Assembly (NCBI GenBank): GCA_963853835.1
Contig: OY970825.1
Location: forward strand, 24,180,835-24,244,834
DNA length: 64,000 bases
Reading direction: 5' to 3'
Source: Calendula officinalis
Lineage: Eukaryota > Streptophyta > Magnoliopsida > Asterales > Asteraceae
A program made the translations under genes and the position numbers. A model generated the notes under the pieces. That model saw only the letters and a program-made list of their open reading frames with translations, had not been told where the DNA came from and searched no databases. This document shows positions 46,196-58,676 of this stretch, one piece after another; within the stretch, counting starts at the first letter, position 1; every line of letters begins with the position of its first letter.

Positions 46196-47911
46196 ATGGC
46201 AACCCTAAAATCTCTTACAGTCAAAACCGATCTCAAATATTCTGAATTCCACAACATGTGTGCCTTCCTAAGGAATCCTGATGGCACAAAGGACTTTCGT
46301 CCTATAGTTATGTTCCTGAAGAACTCTCCTATCAAGTTTGCTTTAACAATCAATCCCAGGGCATATGAACAACATCTTATTGATTTCTGGACAAATGATG
46401 AACGAATTGAAGATTCCAATATGTCCAAGATCAAATCTGTTATAGATGGAAAGTCTATCATTATCACTGAACAATCAATCAGACATCATCTTCAACTCAA
46501 TGATGAATCAGGTATGTTCTCTTTACCTAAGGAAGATCTTGTTGATACTTTACAAAAAATGGGGTATGAAGGAAGACTAGACATAGTCACTTTTCAAAAA
46601 GGTCTTCTTTCACCTCAATGGAAATTTTTAGTACACACTGTTCAACATTGTATCTCTCCTAAAAGGAGTACTTGGAATGAGTTCAACAAGTCAATAGCTT
46701 CTGCTGTTGTCTGTTTGAGCACATGACAAGTATTTAATTTTTCAAACATGATCTTTGAAGGAATGCTTGGAAATCTATCATCTTTAAAATTTTTAATGTA
46801 TCCAAGATTCCTAACTCATATTTTTAATTGTGAACTTCAAAATCTTTCAACACCTAAAAACATTTTTGTTACACCAGAATTAAACAAAAAGGTGTATTCA
46901 AATATGAGAAAACAGTTTAAATTTTCTGGAAAGGTTACTCCTCTGTTCCAAAATATGATCTATGATCAACCCCCAACAGGAGAAGGTTCAAGTCACCCAA
47001 TTGAACCCCAACCAACTCCACCACTAAATACAGCCCAAACACCACCCATTCAGTCCACCCAAATAAATGAACCAACAGATGTCCTGAATGTGTCCTAGGT
47101 ACATGAAATTAATCCCTAGAGTGCTACTCTTCACTCTGAGGAAGACCAGACCATAGCCAAAGAAATTTCTAAAACTTACAAAAGGAAGAAATCTTCCTTA
47201 AAGGACACCAGGGGACCAATTGAGTCAAACCCCAGACTCCAAGAGTTGTCCTCCAAGGAGGAGAGAGGGCATGAGGAAAGGGCTCTCACTACTGATGCCC
47301 CAAAGGTGGGTGCACAGGCTAGTGAGAACATCATTAGGACCCAGACCTCGGCAACTCTAAGTGATGACTCATCTTTTGAGACAGCACTAAGAGGACCCCG
47401 GTGCCAAGAAACCACAAGGGGGGGCACTACTGCTTCTTCTAGGAAGAAGAGTGTGTCCAAACAACCCAATTTATCACCAAGAAGTGATAAGGGTAGAAAG
47501 AAACAACCTGAATTGACGGATAGGATGGAAAACCTTCAAACCAATGTACCAAATGAGCCCAATGATCCACCCAAATGGGCTGAGGGCAGTATTAAACAAA
47601 GTAAATTGACGGATAGGAAGGAAAACCTTAAAACCAATGTACAGAATTGTCTGATTTTACTGAACAACCAAGGGAAAACCATGACCTACATGAAGCACTA
47701 CATCAATACTCTGAACAGAAGACAGAAGAGGTTCAAGAATAGGCTTCAAAAGCAATCTAATTTGATCAGAATATTACAAAGGAAGATTGCAGATAGTGAG
47801 GCTCAACAGGTTGAGATCACTAAGGGGGAGAAAGATCAAATTCAAGGGATGATTGATCAATCCATAGCAGCAGCAGCTCTCCTAAATCTGAAAGAGGTCC
47901 ATGGTGAAACA

Positions 47912-50177
47912 TGTAACGCCCTGAAAATTTTAGTAATTAATAATAGTATTTTAATACTCATATTTATATTTAAAATGAAAAAAAAATTAATAAATTAATT
48001 AATGAAGTTAGACGGTTCGTATTATTTAGATGACCTGTAGTTAGAAGGTTCGTATCATTTAGGCGGCATGTAATTAGATGGTTCGTATTAGTTAGACGTT
48101 TATTTATTTGGACACTTTATGATTTCATAATCTTAATTAAATTGTACGTCGCGGGATTGATGTGGCGGATCATATTAATTGTCGGGTCTAAGTTTATTTA
48201 ATTAAGAGGAGTTGTTGGGTCGTGTGGGCCCAAGAGGGCTGGTCCAAGTGCAAGGCCTGAATGCTTTTATATGAGATGGTTAAATTAGGTTTTTAGAGGA
48301 TTAAGCTTTTTTTCTTCCTTTCATTTTTTCCTGCCGTCATTCTATTAGTTCATAAGGAGAGTCTATCAGAAGATTAAGGAAGAAGACGGAGGGCAATGGA
48401 GACTTTTGGAGCTGGCAGATTGGAAGAATTGTACTTGATCATGGGACGGTGGTATTATCCTCATTTAAATTCTTGCATCCCAACCGACCAAATCTCCAAC
48501 ATTAATATTCCCTGCAATTTTATTGGTGGCTGGATTATATTGTGGTTCTTGTCTTGTGCGTTGAGTTTCCCAGCCAAGAGCAAGCCACCGAGTTAAGTTT
48601 TTGGAAAGTGTTTGATCGTTGTATCTTGAACTGTCATAGGGTATATTCTTAACACTTTTTCTTGTACCGTTTAAATGTTTTCAAGTCAATCCCGAGCCAT
48701 GCTCGAAGAACCCAGAGACCCGAGAATTCTGTACATCTCTTTAGATGTTCGGGTGTCGGTGTCGGGTTTTGCATTGAATTGTTATTGGTCACGTTATTAG
48801 TTTCTGGCAGATTGTTACCTCCATGTTTCGGGCTATTTTTGAGTGTCTTAGAGGTCGAATTTGGTGAGGGTTGTCTCTCAGGGATTTGTAGCCCTCTGAG
48901 ATGGCTTTCTGAATTGTGCAAGAACTCGTTAAACGGATTTACAGTTTCAAAGTTACGGGCAATACCGTGGACTGTCGCTATGACATGTCGCTGGGCGACT
49001 GTTCTGTGTTGTCGGATGTTTTCGACACCCTTAGGGTCTGAATTAGATATGGCTCGTCTCACAGTCAATTGTCGGGATCGGAGTCTAGTTTCTCTGGTAA
49101 AAATTTAAGAGTCAATATAGTAAACGGTTTGGGAGTTATATCTGTTCCCGTGAGACTGACGGGTGCTGTTGGGTTTTTATAAAAACAAGATTTTGAGTCG
49201 AGTTTTAATACGGATTATCTTACGTGTTTTAGGATAATCTAGGAGCTAGCCGGACTATATTGTAAAGTGTTGGGAACTCTTCGGAGCTTACGTTATCGAG
49301 GTGAGTATTCTCACCGTGTATTCAGTTTTAACGTTGTACATGCATGACTTATGTGTTACATTTCTTGCACCATAATTGTTATCTGAGTTTGATCTGTTAT
49401 CTGAGTTTGATCTGTTATCTGAGTTTGATCGGTTATCTGAGTTTGACCTGTTATCTGAGTATCTGAGCATCTGTTTATTTATTCATGATCTGAGACATTG
49501 TGCCTGGGTAACTGAGCTCGGCAAAAGGGTCATTCTGTGCTACTACTTGCTAGGGCAATCTGGGATAATTATGTTAAAGAGATAATAAAACATAATAACA
49601 CACATCTGAGTTTTTAGCTATATGCCTATCTTGGGATCACCTCCCGTCTGAGTTTTTGGGATTATTCCCGTCTGAGTTTTTGGGATCACTCCCGTCTGAG
49701 TTTTGGCTTACGCCTATCTGAGGTGTGAGGAGGGGCGAGGTTGATCTCTCGTCCCAAATCACACAAGCGCGCTATATAAATTAAAATCTGAGTAATAAAA
49801 TCTGAGAAATAAATCTGAGTAATTAATCGAGTAGATTCTGAGTAGGAGTACACCGATGTGCCCTCATGTGTTGTATGTTATAATTGTTTACATTTTGAGA
49901 CTATTCACTCAGCTTCCCAGCTGACCCAAACTTTCCCCCACATTGTTTCAGGTACCAGAAAAGGAAAGGAGAAGGTGGACGGTTGACTGCTGTATCTTAT
50001 CAATACTGATGTGGACAGCAATTAATATTTTAAAACACTTTATTTTATTTTAGCTATTTCCGCATTAAATACGTTTTAAATGTTAAATATTAATATCTAA
50101 GACTTATTTATGGGACCTTTTGATTATAATTTTGTTTTCAAAAATTTTAAAAATCTTGTAAATTTTAGGGTGTTACA
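47912..50177 (+). repeat. 5' LTR of the LARD
   Basis: 2,266 bp. It contains four tandem 18-bp units TTATCTGAGTTTGATCTG (49,379-49,450, plus a partial unit) and a second cluster of CCCGTCTGAGTTTTTGGGAT words near 49,653-49,710. Short open frames inside (for example 48,396-48,596 and 48,662-49,108) recur in the other LTR only because the LTRs are copies. Confidence 0.95.
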
Positions 50178-50180
50178 AGT

Positions 50181-50192
50181 TGGTATCAGAGC
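50181..50192 (+). promoter_or_regulatory. LARD primer-binding site
   Basis: TGGTATCAGAGC, three bases after the 5' LTR; complementary to the initiator tRNA-Met 3' end. Confidence 0.93.
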
Positions 50193-53100
50193 TCTGACTT
50201 GAGGGATTTGGGTTTGCAAGGGGCGAATTCAAACTCAAGTTTGAGTATCGAGTTTTTTTTTTTAAAACGAGAAAAGAGTCAAATATTTTTCTGAAAAAAG
50301 TTTCTACATCAAACATACAGCATGTCACGTCGACCTCTCGCTTCCTATTGCCGGTAATATTTAAGAGTATTATTATTTGATATTTTGCTATATTCTGAGT
50401 ATAGACGAGTAGTGTATTCTGAGAATTTTCGGTTTATTTCCTGAGAGAATTAACAGTGAATTATATGGCTAAACATATCTCTATCTGTATATAGATATAC
50501 TATTACGAGATTCTATAATTCTGAGTATAATTTAGATCTTAATTTGAGTATAATTTTGATTTTAATTCTTAGAGTTCTATATATTTTATATATATATACA
50601 AATACAAAAGCATATACTGGAGAAAAGTGAAATTCTAAATTTTATTGAGAAAATAATAAAAGTTCCCAATGAGAGGAACTCCTAATAGAGTTGAAATGAG
50701 ATTTTATAAATTTTGAGAAATTTTAACCAAAAGTGTAATAACGAGATATTAATTTAAGATATGAGATCCATAAGCTAAATAAATGAGAAACATGCTTTGA
50801 GTAAATGAGAAATGAGGAAATTATTAATATTAAAGAGGGGTATTAAATTTTCGTATTGGGATAATATTAAAATCGAAAAAACACTTAATAGACTGAATCA
50901 TTTAGACGAGTAAATCAGAGACTAGTAAATCAAATTCATTAAGAATATTTTTATGAGGATTTACCAAGTTGAGTAAAAGAAAGAATTATTAAGTCAATAA
51001 AATGGGAAATAATTACATTTTAGCTAAACGAAAATATATCGAACCAAATTTTGATAATTAAATGAGTATGCATAATGAGAAGTGATTGAATCAAGATTAA
51101 GCAACCAAAAGATACATTAATATGGAATTCCAAATTTGTGTAAGAATCTATAGAATGTATTAAAAGAGAAAAAAAAAATTATGTGGTGATCTTGACGAAA
51201 CAAAGAGTAATCATTTGTGTTTTGAATTAACCGAAACAGTACTGAGACAAGAGTATAAGAAGTAATGAAGCACGAGTAAAAGAGAAAACTTATAAAGGGT
51301 TGTAAGAATTAATCAATTTAAAAGGGAAAAGGATTGAGCATAGTTTTAATAAAACGATATATAGGTGTATGTCTAAATAATGAGAAATAGTTACATCAAA
51401 ATTATTAGAAAATTTAATTTATATCAAAAGTGTATTTATTGAAGCGAGCTATATAAGCTTATTAGGATAATTAACCGAGAATGTTGAACTGGAAAATATT
51501 AATTGTCGCTCGAGACGGCAATAAATCGGATAAAATTTTGAGAAAGAGTAACCGTGATTCATGAGAAATGATAAATGAGATAACTAAGTGTAGAAGATAA
51601 AACGATATTCGTATTGCGAAAGTAACAAAGTGGAAATATTTCTATGAATCTGAGTTATCCGAGTATCGCGTATGAGACTAAATATACGCATGAGTTTCTG
51701 AGTAATGTTTATGAGGTTTTGAGTACTCACAGCTGAGTGCATATCTGTACTTATCGAATTATCAAATATGGAAAAATAATTTATTTTTCTTTCTTCGGAA
51801 TATGATTTATTGGTGGTTTTTATGTGGGAAGTTGTGAACTTTGGGATTGACTCGTGACCAAACAAAAGCATGTGTCGAAAGTAATAGAGGGCCCCTATTA
51901 CCGTACACACATGACTTTTGGTTGGTTAGGGGGAAATTTTGAAGGGAACGATGGACCAATGCTTGTTATTGTGAATTTAGTATATGTATCCTAATTGTGT
52001 GTGTGACTTCATACTTGCTTGTTTATTTTGGTAGACAATACTAGTTCCAAACTCGAGGACGAGTTTTTCTCCAAGTGGAGTTGAGTAGGGGTAAAAAGGA
52101 AAATTGTCAAGAAATAATTATCATTAATTATTATTTATAAATATTATGAGCATGATGCTTATGCAGGGAGATTTTGTTGGTATGAATTTAAAGTGCGAAA
52201 TCTAGATACATATAATTGATCAAATAAATTATAAGAGTATCTATCAAATCAAGCAGTTGAGAATAATTAAATTTATTCTATGGGTAATTATAGAGTTTAT
52301 AAAAAAAAACTGATAGATCGGGTTTACTGGAGAAATTAACAAATCAAGTTAATTGGGTTGAATGAATATCGTGCAAAAGGGAAGTAGTAATACTACAATT
52401 ATATACAAAATAAGATAGTATACTTATTCTCTTGTGATTATAATGTGATAAGGAGAAATCATTAAATTAAAGTGATGAGAACTTATTAATGAGTCGAATA
52501 TGAGAAAACTGCTACAATGAAATTTTGAGGAAAATGAGTTAAAATGAGATCGGTAATTTGCTGGTAATGAGTTATTATTAAAACGAGCTAAATGATAAAA
52601 TTTTATTTTGATTAATTATGGAGTAATTTTGAGTTATAAGAAATTTACAAATCGAGTTACATAAGCAAAATAATAAAATAAGTCAAAAGAGAAAAGTATT
52701 AAATTAACGGGAAGTTTTATTCAAATTTTTGAAGTATTATAAAGTGTTAATAGTTTTGAGGTATTATAAAATTATAGGAGAAAACTCTATTTATGAATAA
52801 TTATTAAACTTGAAATGAGAACAACTATTCAATAAATTTATATTGAACTTAGGAGAAATTTCGAAAAGACGAGAATGTACTGAATTGATGAACCATGAGT
52901 AAACCGTAAGATTTAGAGTAAAGTGTAACTGCGAAGTGAGTAAATGAGAACTAAGGAATTAATTCATAATTTGAGTAACGAGAAATCATTATAAATAAGA
53001 GTATGAAATTTAATTGGAATTTTTAGTGGGTAACATGAAATTAATTAGTAGATATGGTCAAAATAATTAAGAGACATTTTAAATTGTGTAAAATCAGTGA

Positions 53101-54489
53101 AACGGTCTATTAAAGGATCGTTAAACTAGATGAATGAGAAAACATCTATTAAAATATTATCGAGAAACCACTAAATGTAATAGAATGAGAACCTATTAAA
53201 GGGAATTAAATGACAAGATCGTTAATTTGAGCTATTTAAAGGGTTATCAACATCGGTGATATGCAAACCTAATAGAGTAAGGTAACAATATAATGTTAAA
53301 GAAGAGTTATTTTGAGAACCAATAACACGGTTGAGAGAGAGTATATCATTCCAAGTATTATAAGCTGGTAAATTGGAACACGCGAGTAGTAATAAGAATG
53401 AGTAAAAATGTGATTTATACCTAATGCTATTACTTGTAAATATTAGTACCTTATGAGTTGTTACTGAGTTAGAGTTTTGGGTTTGCTTCTGAGTTAAGAT
53501 TTATAAGTTTGCTCCTGAGTTATACATTTTTGAGTTATACTCCTGAGATATGTTTTGAGTTTATTTCTGAGTGGGACTTCTGAGTTATATTTCCAGATCA
53601 TATTTTGGAGTTATATACCTGAGTATATGAGAATTCTGTGTGATATGTATATTCCTTGTGATTTATTTGTATGATTTTTATATTAATTGATAATGGTGTA
53701 AACCGCTAAATTATTTATTATGCTGTTAACCAACTGTTGACCCATAGAGTAGAGGACCTTCCGAGTCATTTTGGTGGAAAATAGTCGATAATGAAATTTT
53801 TACCTATTGCTAAAATGTGTAAGTGGTCATTTGATAGAGTTGTGCGGGAAGAAAATTTTCCAAAAAAAAAAAAAAAAAAACTTGTTGTCGTCATGAGAGA
53901 TCCGAGTGTGATTGTGCAAATGGTTTGGATGACCTGGTACTACGCTGAGCATCTGGTATCGTCAACAAATCAATAGTAAATTTCCAAGTGGAGTTGAATC
54001 GGTGATTCAACGCGACGTTAATCGCTGAGTGCAACAACTGTATCCGAATACGAGAGCAAGAAGACGCCTTCAGTAGAGTATCGTGGTGTATTTTATGCTC
54101 ATTATCAACATTTTCTTTGCATACTGAGATCCATAGTGAGCATCCTGACCTTATTTCTTTTAGCCTTATCGTTTTGCGCCACTAGAGGCGGATAATTGTA
54201 TGAGCACTTACGTGATCTGGAGTTCATTTCTATTAAGTAAATTCACCATGAAGAGCTTCTTTCTATTCATAACCTTATCGTTTTTATTCTTCTTTTCCAT
54301 TTGAGTATGCATGTCGTAGGTCACCCTGATGAATTTCCTTTTCATTCTTAACCTTATCATTTTGTTTTCTTTCCCCATTCGAGGACGTGTGTCGTTAACG
54401 ACCCTGAGTTTTGAGATGCGAGATCGCTACCCTAAACTTCTCCCGAGCGATGACTTCGGGGACGAAGTCTATTTTAAGTGGAGTTGAGT
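50193..54489 (+). other. Non-coding, C-poor LARD interior
   Basis: Dense stops in all frames, and no retroelement motif. The plus strand is strikingly poor in C and rich in GAG, ATGAG and GAGTAA words. For example 52,501-52,560 has 4 C against 14 G, and 52,681-52,740 has 3 C against 10 G. CTGAGTT words cluster at 53,460-53,620. A run of 18 A lies near 53,862. AAGTGGAGTTGA occurs three times (52,073, 53,986, 54,476), the last just before the 3' LTR where a polypurine tract is expected. Confidence 0.75.
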
Positions 54490-56756
54490 TGTAACGCCCT
54501 GAAAATTTTAGTAATTAATAATAGTATTTTAATACTCATATTTATATTTAAAATGAAAAAAAAAATTAATAAATTAATTAATGAAGTTAGACGGTTCGTA
54601 TTATTTAGATGACCTGTAGTTAGAAGGTTCGTATCATTTAGGCAGCATGTAATTAGATGGTTCGTATTAGTTAGACGTTTATTTATTTGGACACTTTATG
54701 ATTTCATAATCTTAATTAAATTGTACGTCGCAGGATTGATGTGGCGGTTCATATTAATTGTCGGGTCTAAGTTTATTTAATTAAGAGGAGTTGTTGGGTC
54801 GTGTGGGCCCAAGAGGGCTGGTCCAAGTGCAAGGCCTGAATGCTTTTATATGAGATGGTTAAATTAGGTTTTTAGAGGATTAAGCTTTTTTTTCTTCCTT
54901 TCATTTTTTCCTGCCGTCATTCTATTGGTTCATAAGGAGAGTCTATCAGAAGATTAAGGAAGAAGACGGAGGGCAATGGAGACTTTTGGAGCTGGCAGAT
55001 TGGAAGAATTGTACTTGATCATGGGACGGTGGTATTATCCTCATTTGAATTCTTGCATCCCAACCGACCAAATCTCCAACATTAATATTCCCTGCAATTT
55101 TATTGGTGGCTGGATTATATTGTGGTTCTTGTCTTGTGCGTTGAGTTTCCCAGCCAAGAGCAAGCCACCGAGTTAAGTTTTTGGAAAGTGTTTGATCGTT
55201 GTATCTTGAACCGTCATAGGGTATATTCTTAACACTTTTTCTTGTACCGTTTAAATGTTTTCAAGTCAATCCCGAGCCATGCTCGAAGAACCCAGAGACC
55301 CGAGAATTCTGTACATCTCTTTAGATGTTCGGGTGTCGGTGTCGGGTTTTGCATTGAATTGTTATTGGTCACGTTATTAGTTTCTGGCAGATTGTTACCT
55401 CCATGTTTCGGGCTATTTTTGAGTGTCTTAGAGGTCGAATTTGGTGAGGGTTGTCTCACAGGGATTTGTAGCCCTCTGAGATGGCTTTCCGAATTGAGCA
55501 AGAACTCGTTAAACGGATTTACAGTTTCAAAGTTACGGGCAATACCGTGGACTGTCGCTATGACATGTCGCTGGGCGACTGTTCTGTGTTGTCGGATGTT
55601 TTCGAGACCCTTAGGCTCTGAATTAGATATGGCTCGTCTCACAGTCAATTGTCGGGATCGGAGTCTAGTTTCTCTGGTAAAAATTTAAGAGTCAATATAG
55701 TAAACGGTTTGGGAGTTATATCTGTTCCCGTGAGACTGACGGGTGCTGTTGGGTTTTTATAAAAACAAGCTTTTGAGTCGAGTTTTAATACGGGTTATCT
55801 TACGTGTTTTAGGATAATCTAGGAGCTAGCCGGACTATATTGTAAAGTGTTGGGAACTCTTCGGAGCTTACGTTATCGAGGTGAGTATTCTCACCGTGTA
55901 TTCAGTTTTAACGTTGTACATGCATGACTTATGTGTTACATTTCTTGCACCATAATTGTTATCTGAGTTTGATCTGTTATCTGAGTTTGATCTGTTATCT
56001 GAGTTTGATCTGTTATCTGAGTTTGACCTGTTATCTGAGTATCTGAGCATCTGTTTATTTATTCATGATCTGAGACATTGTGCCTGGGTAACTGAGCTCG
56101 GCAAAGGGTCATTCTGTGCTACTACTTGCTAGGGCAATCTGGGATAATTATGTTAAAGAGATAATAAAACATAATAACACACATCTGAGTTTTTGGCTAT
56201 ATGCCTATCTTGGGATCACCTCCCGTCTGAGTTTTTGGGATTATTCCCGTCTGAGTTTTTGGGATCACTCCCGTCTGAGTTTTGGCTTACGCCTATCTGA
56301 GGTGTGAGGAGGGGCGAGGTTGATCTCTCGTCCCAAATCACACAAGCGCGCTATATAAATTAAAATCTGAGTAATAAAATCTGAGAAATAAATCTGAGTA
56401 ATTAATCGAGTAGATTCTGAGTAGGAGTACACCGATGTGCCCTCATGTGTTGTATGTTATAATTGTTTACATTTTGAGACTATTCACTCAGCTTCCCAGC
56501 TGACCCAAACTTTCCCCCACATTGTTTCAGGTACCAGAAAAGGAAAGGAGAAGGTGGACGGTTGACTGCTGTATCTTATCAATACTGATGTGGACAGCAA
56601 TTAATATTTTAAAACGCTTTATTTTATTTTAACTATTTCCGCATTAAATACGTTTTAAATGTTAAATATTAATATCTGAGACTTATTTATGAGACCTTTT
56701 GATTATAATTTTGTTTTCAAAAATTTTAAAAATCTTGTAAATTTTAGGGTGTTACA
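54490..56756 (+). repeat. 3' LTR of the LARD
   Basis: 2,267 bp, nearly identical to 47,912-50,177, with the 18-bp tandem units at 55,959-56,030. Differences include GGCAGCATG for GGCGGCATG and TTGAGCAAG for TTGTGCAAG. AAGTGGAGTTGAGT directly precedes it. Confidence 0.95.
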
Positions 56757-58665
56757 AAACAGGTCAAAGTTTTAATGAAGACCTGAACAAAGAAATGAAA
56801 AGTATGGATGAGGATATATTTGTGTCTGCAAATCAATCTCAAATAGCAGAACAAATAAACTCTCCAGTTACTACTGATGTCATAGAGACTACTGATCCTA
56901 TGGATACTACTGAGGCAAAGGATCAAGAGGTTGTTACTACTGGTCATGTTGAAGAAGTAGATACACCAGTAGTAAATGCTCCAGAAGAAGAAATCATGGA
57001 TACTACTAATGCCCTAGCAGTAGTAACTCCAACACCAACCTCACCAGTAGTAAATGAAAATCAACAGATTGTGGTATTTGAACCAGAAATTATACCAGTA
57101 GCAACCACCTTGGTTACTACTGAAGATGAAGATGAAGAAATACCAGAAATTCTTGAACGAGAACAGGTTATAATTGTAACTAAACCTCCAACACCAGAAC
57201 AACAACTTGTCATACCTGACATTGATGACAATGTTAATTGGTATGAAGTTGATGAGTGTGAACTTCCTCCACACCCCAAAATATTTCCAGAGAACAAAAT
57301 TCATTTATTCTCTCCATCAATTATATTCACTCCTGTTCCTGATATGAACTACACTCCACCTCCACTTTCCGTCTGTATTGGAAAAGGAAAAGAAAAGTTT
57401 GATGATGATTATCCAAACAGAGCTCTAGGTCACTACATGGTAAACAAAATGAACCATGTCAGACCTGCTAAACAAGATAAATGGAAGGTGAACAGGATAA
57501 GGTACTTAAGAAAAGTTGCTAAGACTCAAGCTCGTGAAGACAAGAAAAAGGCTGAAGAAGAAAGATTAAAAAATCAAGAAAATCAAGAAGTTGAGGTACC
57601 AATTCCACAGATAGAAGGAGTCCTAGTAGAAGGTCAAAAGGCAGAGTTTGAAAGACAAAGAAAAATAGAAGAAGAACATCTCAACTGCCTTGAAGACCTA
57701 GTAGCAGAATGTAAAAGAGAGAAGGTTGATCTACCAGATGATGTGTTTGAACAAAAGAAGAAAATGATTGACTTCTTAAAGTCAAAAGGGCACACTGCTA
57801 AGTCCTTTGGCAGAATGAAAATGATGACAATAGTAGACAAATATTGGACTGCCAAAAAGAGAGAATTAGCAGAAAGTAAAGCAGAAGAAGAAAAAGAAAA
57901 GTCTTAACTGAAATAGATCCAACAATCATTCTCTCCAGAACACCTACACCTGGTGAATCTTCAACAACTAAAAAGAGAAAAGAAAGTGAGCCTGAAACAG
58001 AATCAAGGAAGAAAAGAAAGCAAGAAATACAAGTCCTTGATTGTCCTGTTGCTCCTATTGAAGATAATCCAATTATAAATTGGAGGGTTGTTGATAATGC
58101 CATTGAAATCATAAGAGAAGATAAATCAACCCAGAGATTCACTAGATGGAAACCAATGATCATGTCATGTAGCAGAGCTGATATTACTAAAGTACTGATC
58201 ATTGGAAAGCCAAGAATGACAAAGAAATCATGGAAGAATTCAGGAGCTGGATACTTAACCAAGATGATTGATGCTGCATTTTATCCAGACAAATATCCTG
58301 AAATACTCACAAATAAATAAAATGTTTATGCTTGGAATGTGCTCCCCACAGTAAACATGTACTTCTTTGAAAGATCAAGCAGAAACTGTGAACTGTACTT
58401 ATATGAAAAAGAATATCCACATCCAGAAGAAACTTTGTATCAGATATTCACAAACACATTAATGAAACCGTATGATGCTGTAATGTTTCAAGAAAAGTTT
58501 AATTACTTTGTTAAAAGAAACAGCAAATACATTATAGCTCAAAGAAAATTGCAAAATCAGAGAACAATTGAAGGGAGACAAAGAAGAGCTAAATTGTTAG
58601 AAGAACAAAATAAGAAGAATGAAGAACAGAAGAAACTTGATTAATTACAAATGAATTAACAAGTT

Positions 58666-58676
58666 TAGGGGGAGAT
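58666..58676 (+). promoter_or_regulatory. Polypurine tract of the copia element
   Basis: AGGGGGAGAT directly abuts the 3' LTR start at 58,677. This is the plus-strand primer site for reverse transcription. The gag-pol-less copy has the same tract in inverse at 27,512. Confidence 0.9.

Larger units (their letters stand above)
47912..56756 (+). mobile_element. Nested LARD-like LTR element without coding capacity
   Basis: Bounded by AAACA (47,907-47,911 and 56,757-56,761), with 2.27-kb LTRs that start TGTAACGCCCTGAAAATTTT and end TTTAGGGTGTTACA. A tRNA-Met primer-binding site follows the 5' LTR. The 4.3-kb interior carries no gag or pol domain in any frame. Long LTRs, correct terminal signals and a non-coding interior define a large retrotransposon derivative. 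The termini resemble gypsy elements of the Tekay/Del group, which probably supply its proteins. The LTRs differ at about twenty positions by eye (about 1 percent), so it is a recent insertion. Confidence 0.93.
46196..58644 (+). pseudogene. Extra copia ORF, split by the LARD and by stops
   Basis: Homologous end to end with the frame at 27,544-31,013. It starts MATLKSLTVKTDLKYSEFHN at 46,196 and has TGA at 46,724, TAG at 47,096 and TAG at 47,117. It is cut at 47,911 by the 8.8-kb LARD and resumes in the same frame at 56,762. A frame change near 57,898 and a TAA at 58,318 follow, and it ends TAA at 58,644. Conserved segments shared with the other copy include WNEFNKSIASAVVC, NWYEVDECELPPHPKIFPE, DDDYPNRALGHYMVNKMNHV, AKSFGRMKMMTI and IIGKPRMTKKSWKNSGAGY. 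Coiled-coil and Lys/Glu-rich regions lie between them. No membrane helix is seen. Function unknown. Confidence 0.8.

Noticed and set aside
48396..48596. 66-codon frame METFGAGRLEELYLIM repeated exactly at 54,976
   Set aside because: Same reason: an LTR duplicate with no independent evidence of coding.
48662..49108. 148-codon frame (and 139 codons antisense), conserved at 55,242-55,688
   Set aside because: Conserved only because both copies are LTRs of one young element. No start context or domain is seen, and both strands are equally open.
51584..51910. 108-codon minus-strand frame in the LARD interior
   Set aside because: No similarity to known retroelement domains. Long antisense frames are expected here because the plus strand is rich in GAG-type words.
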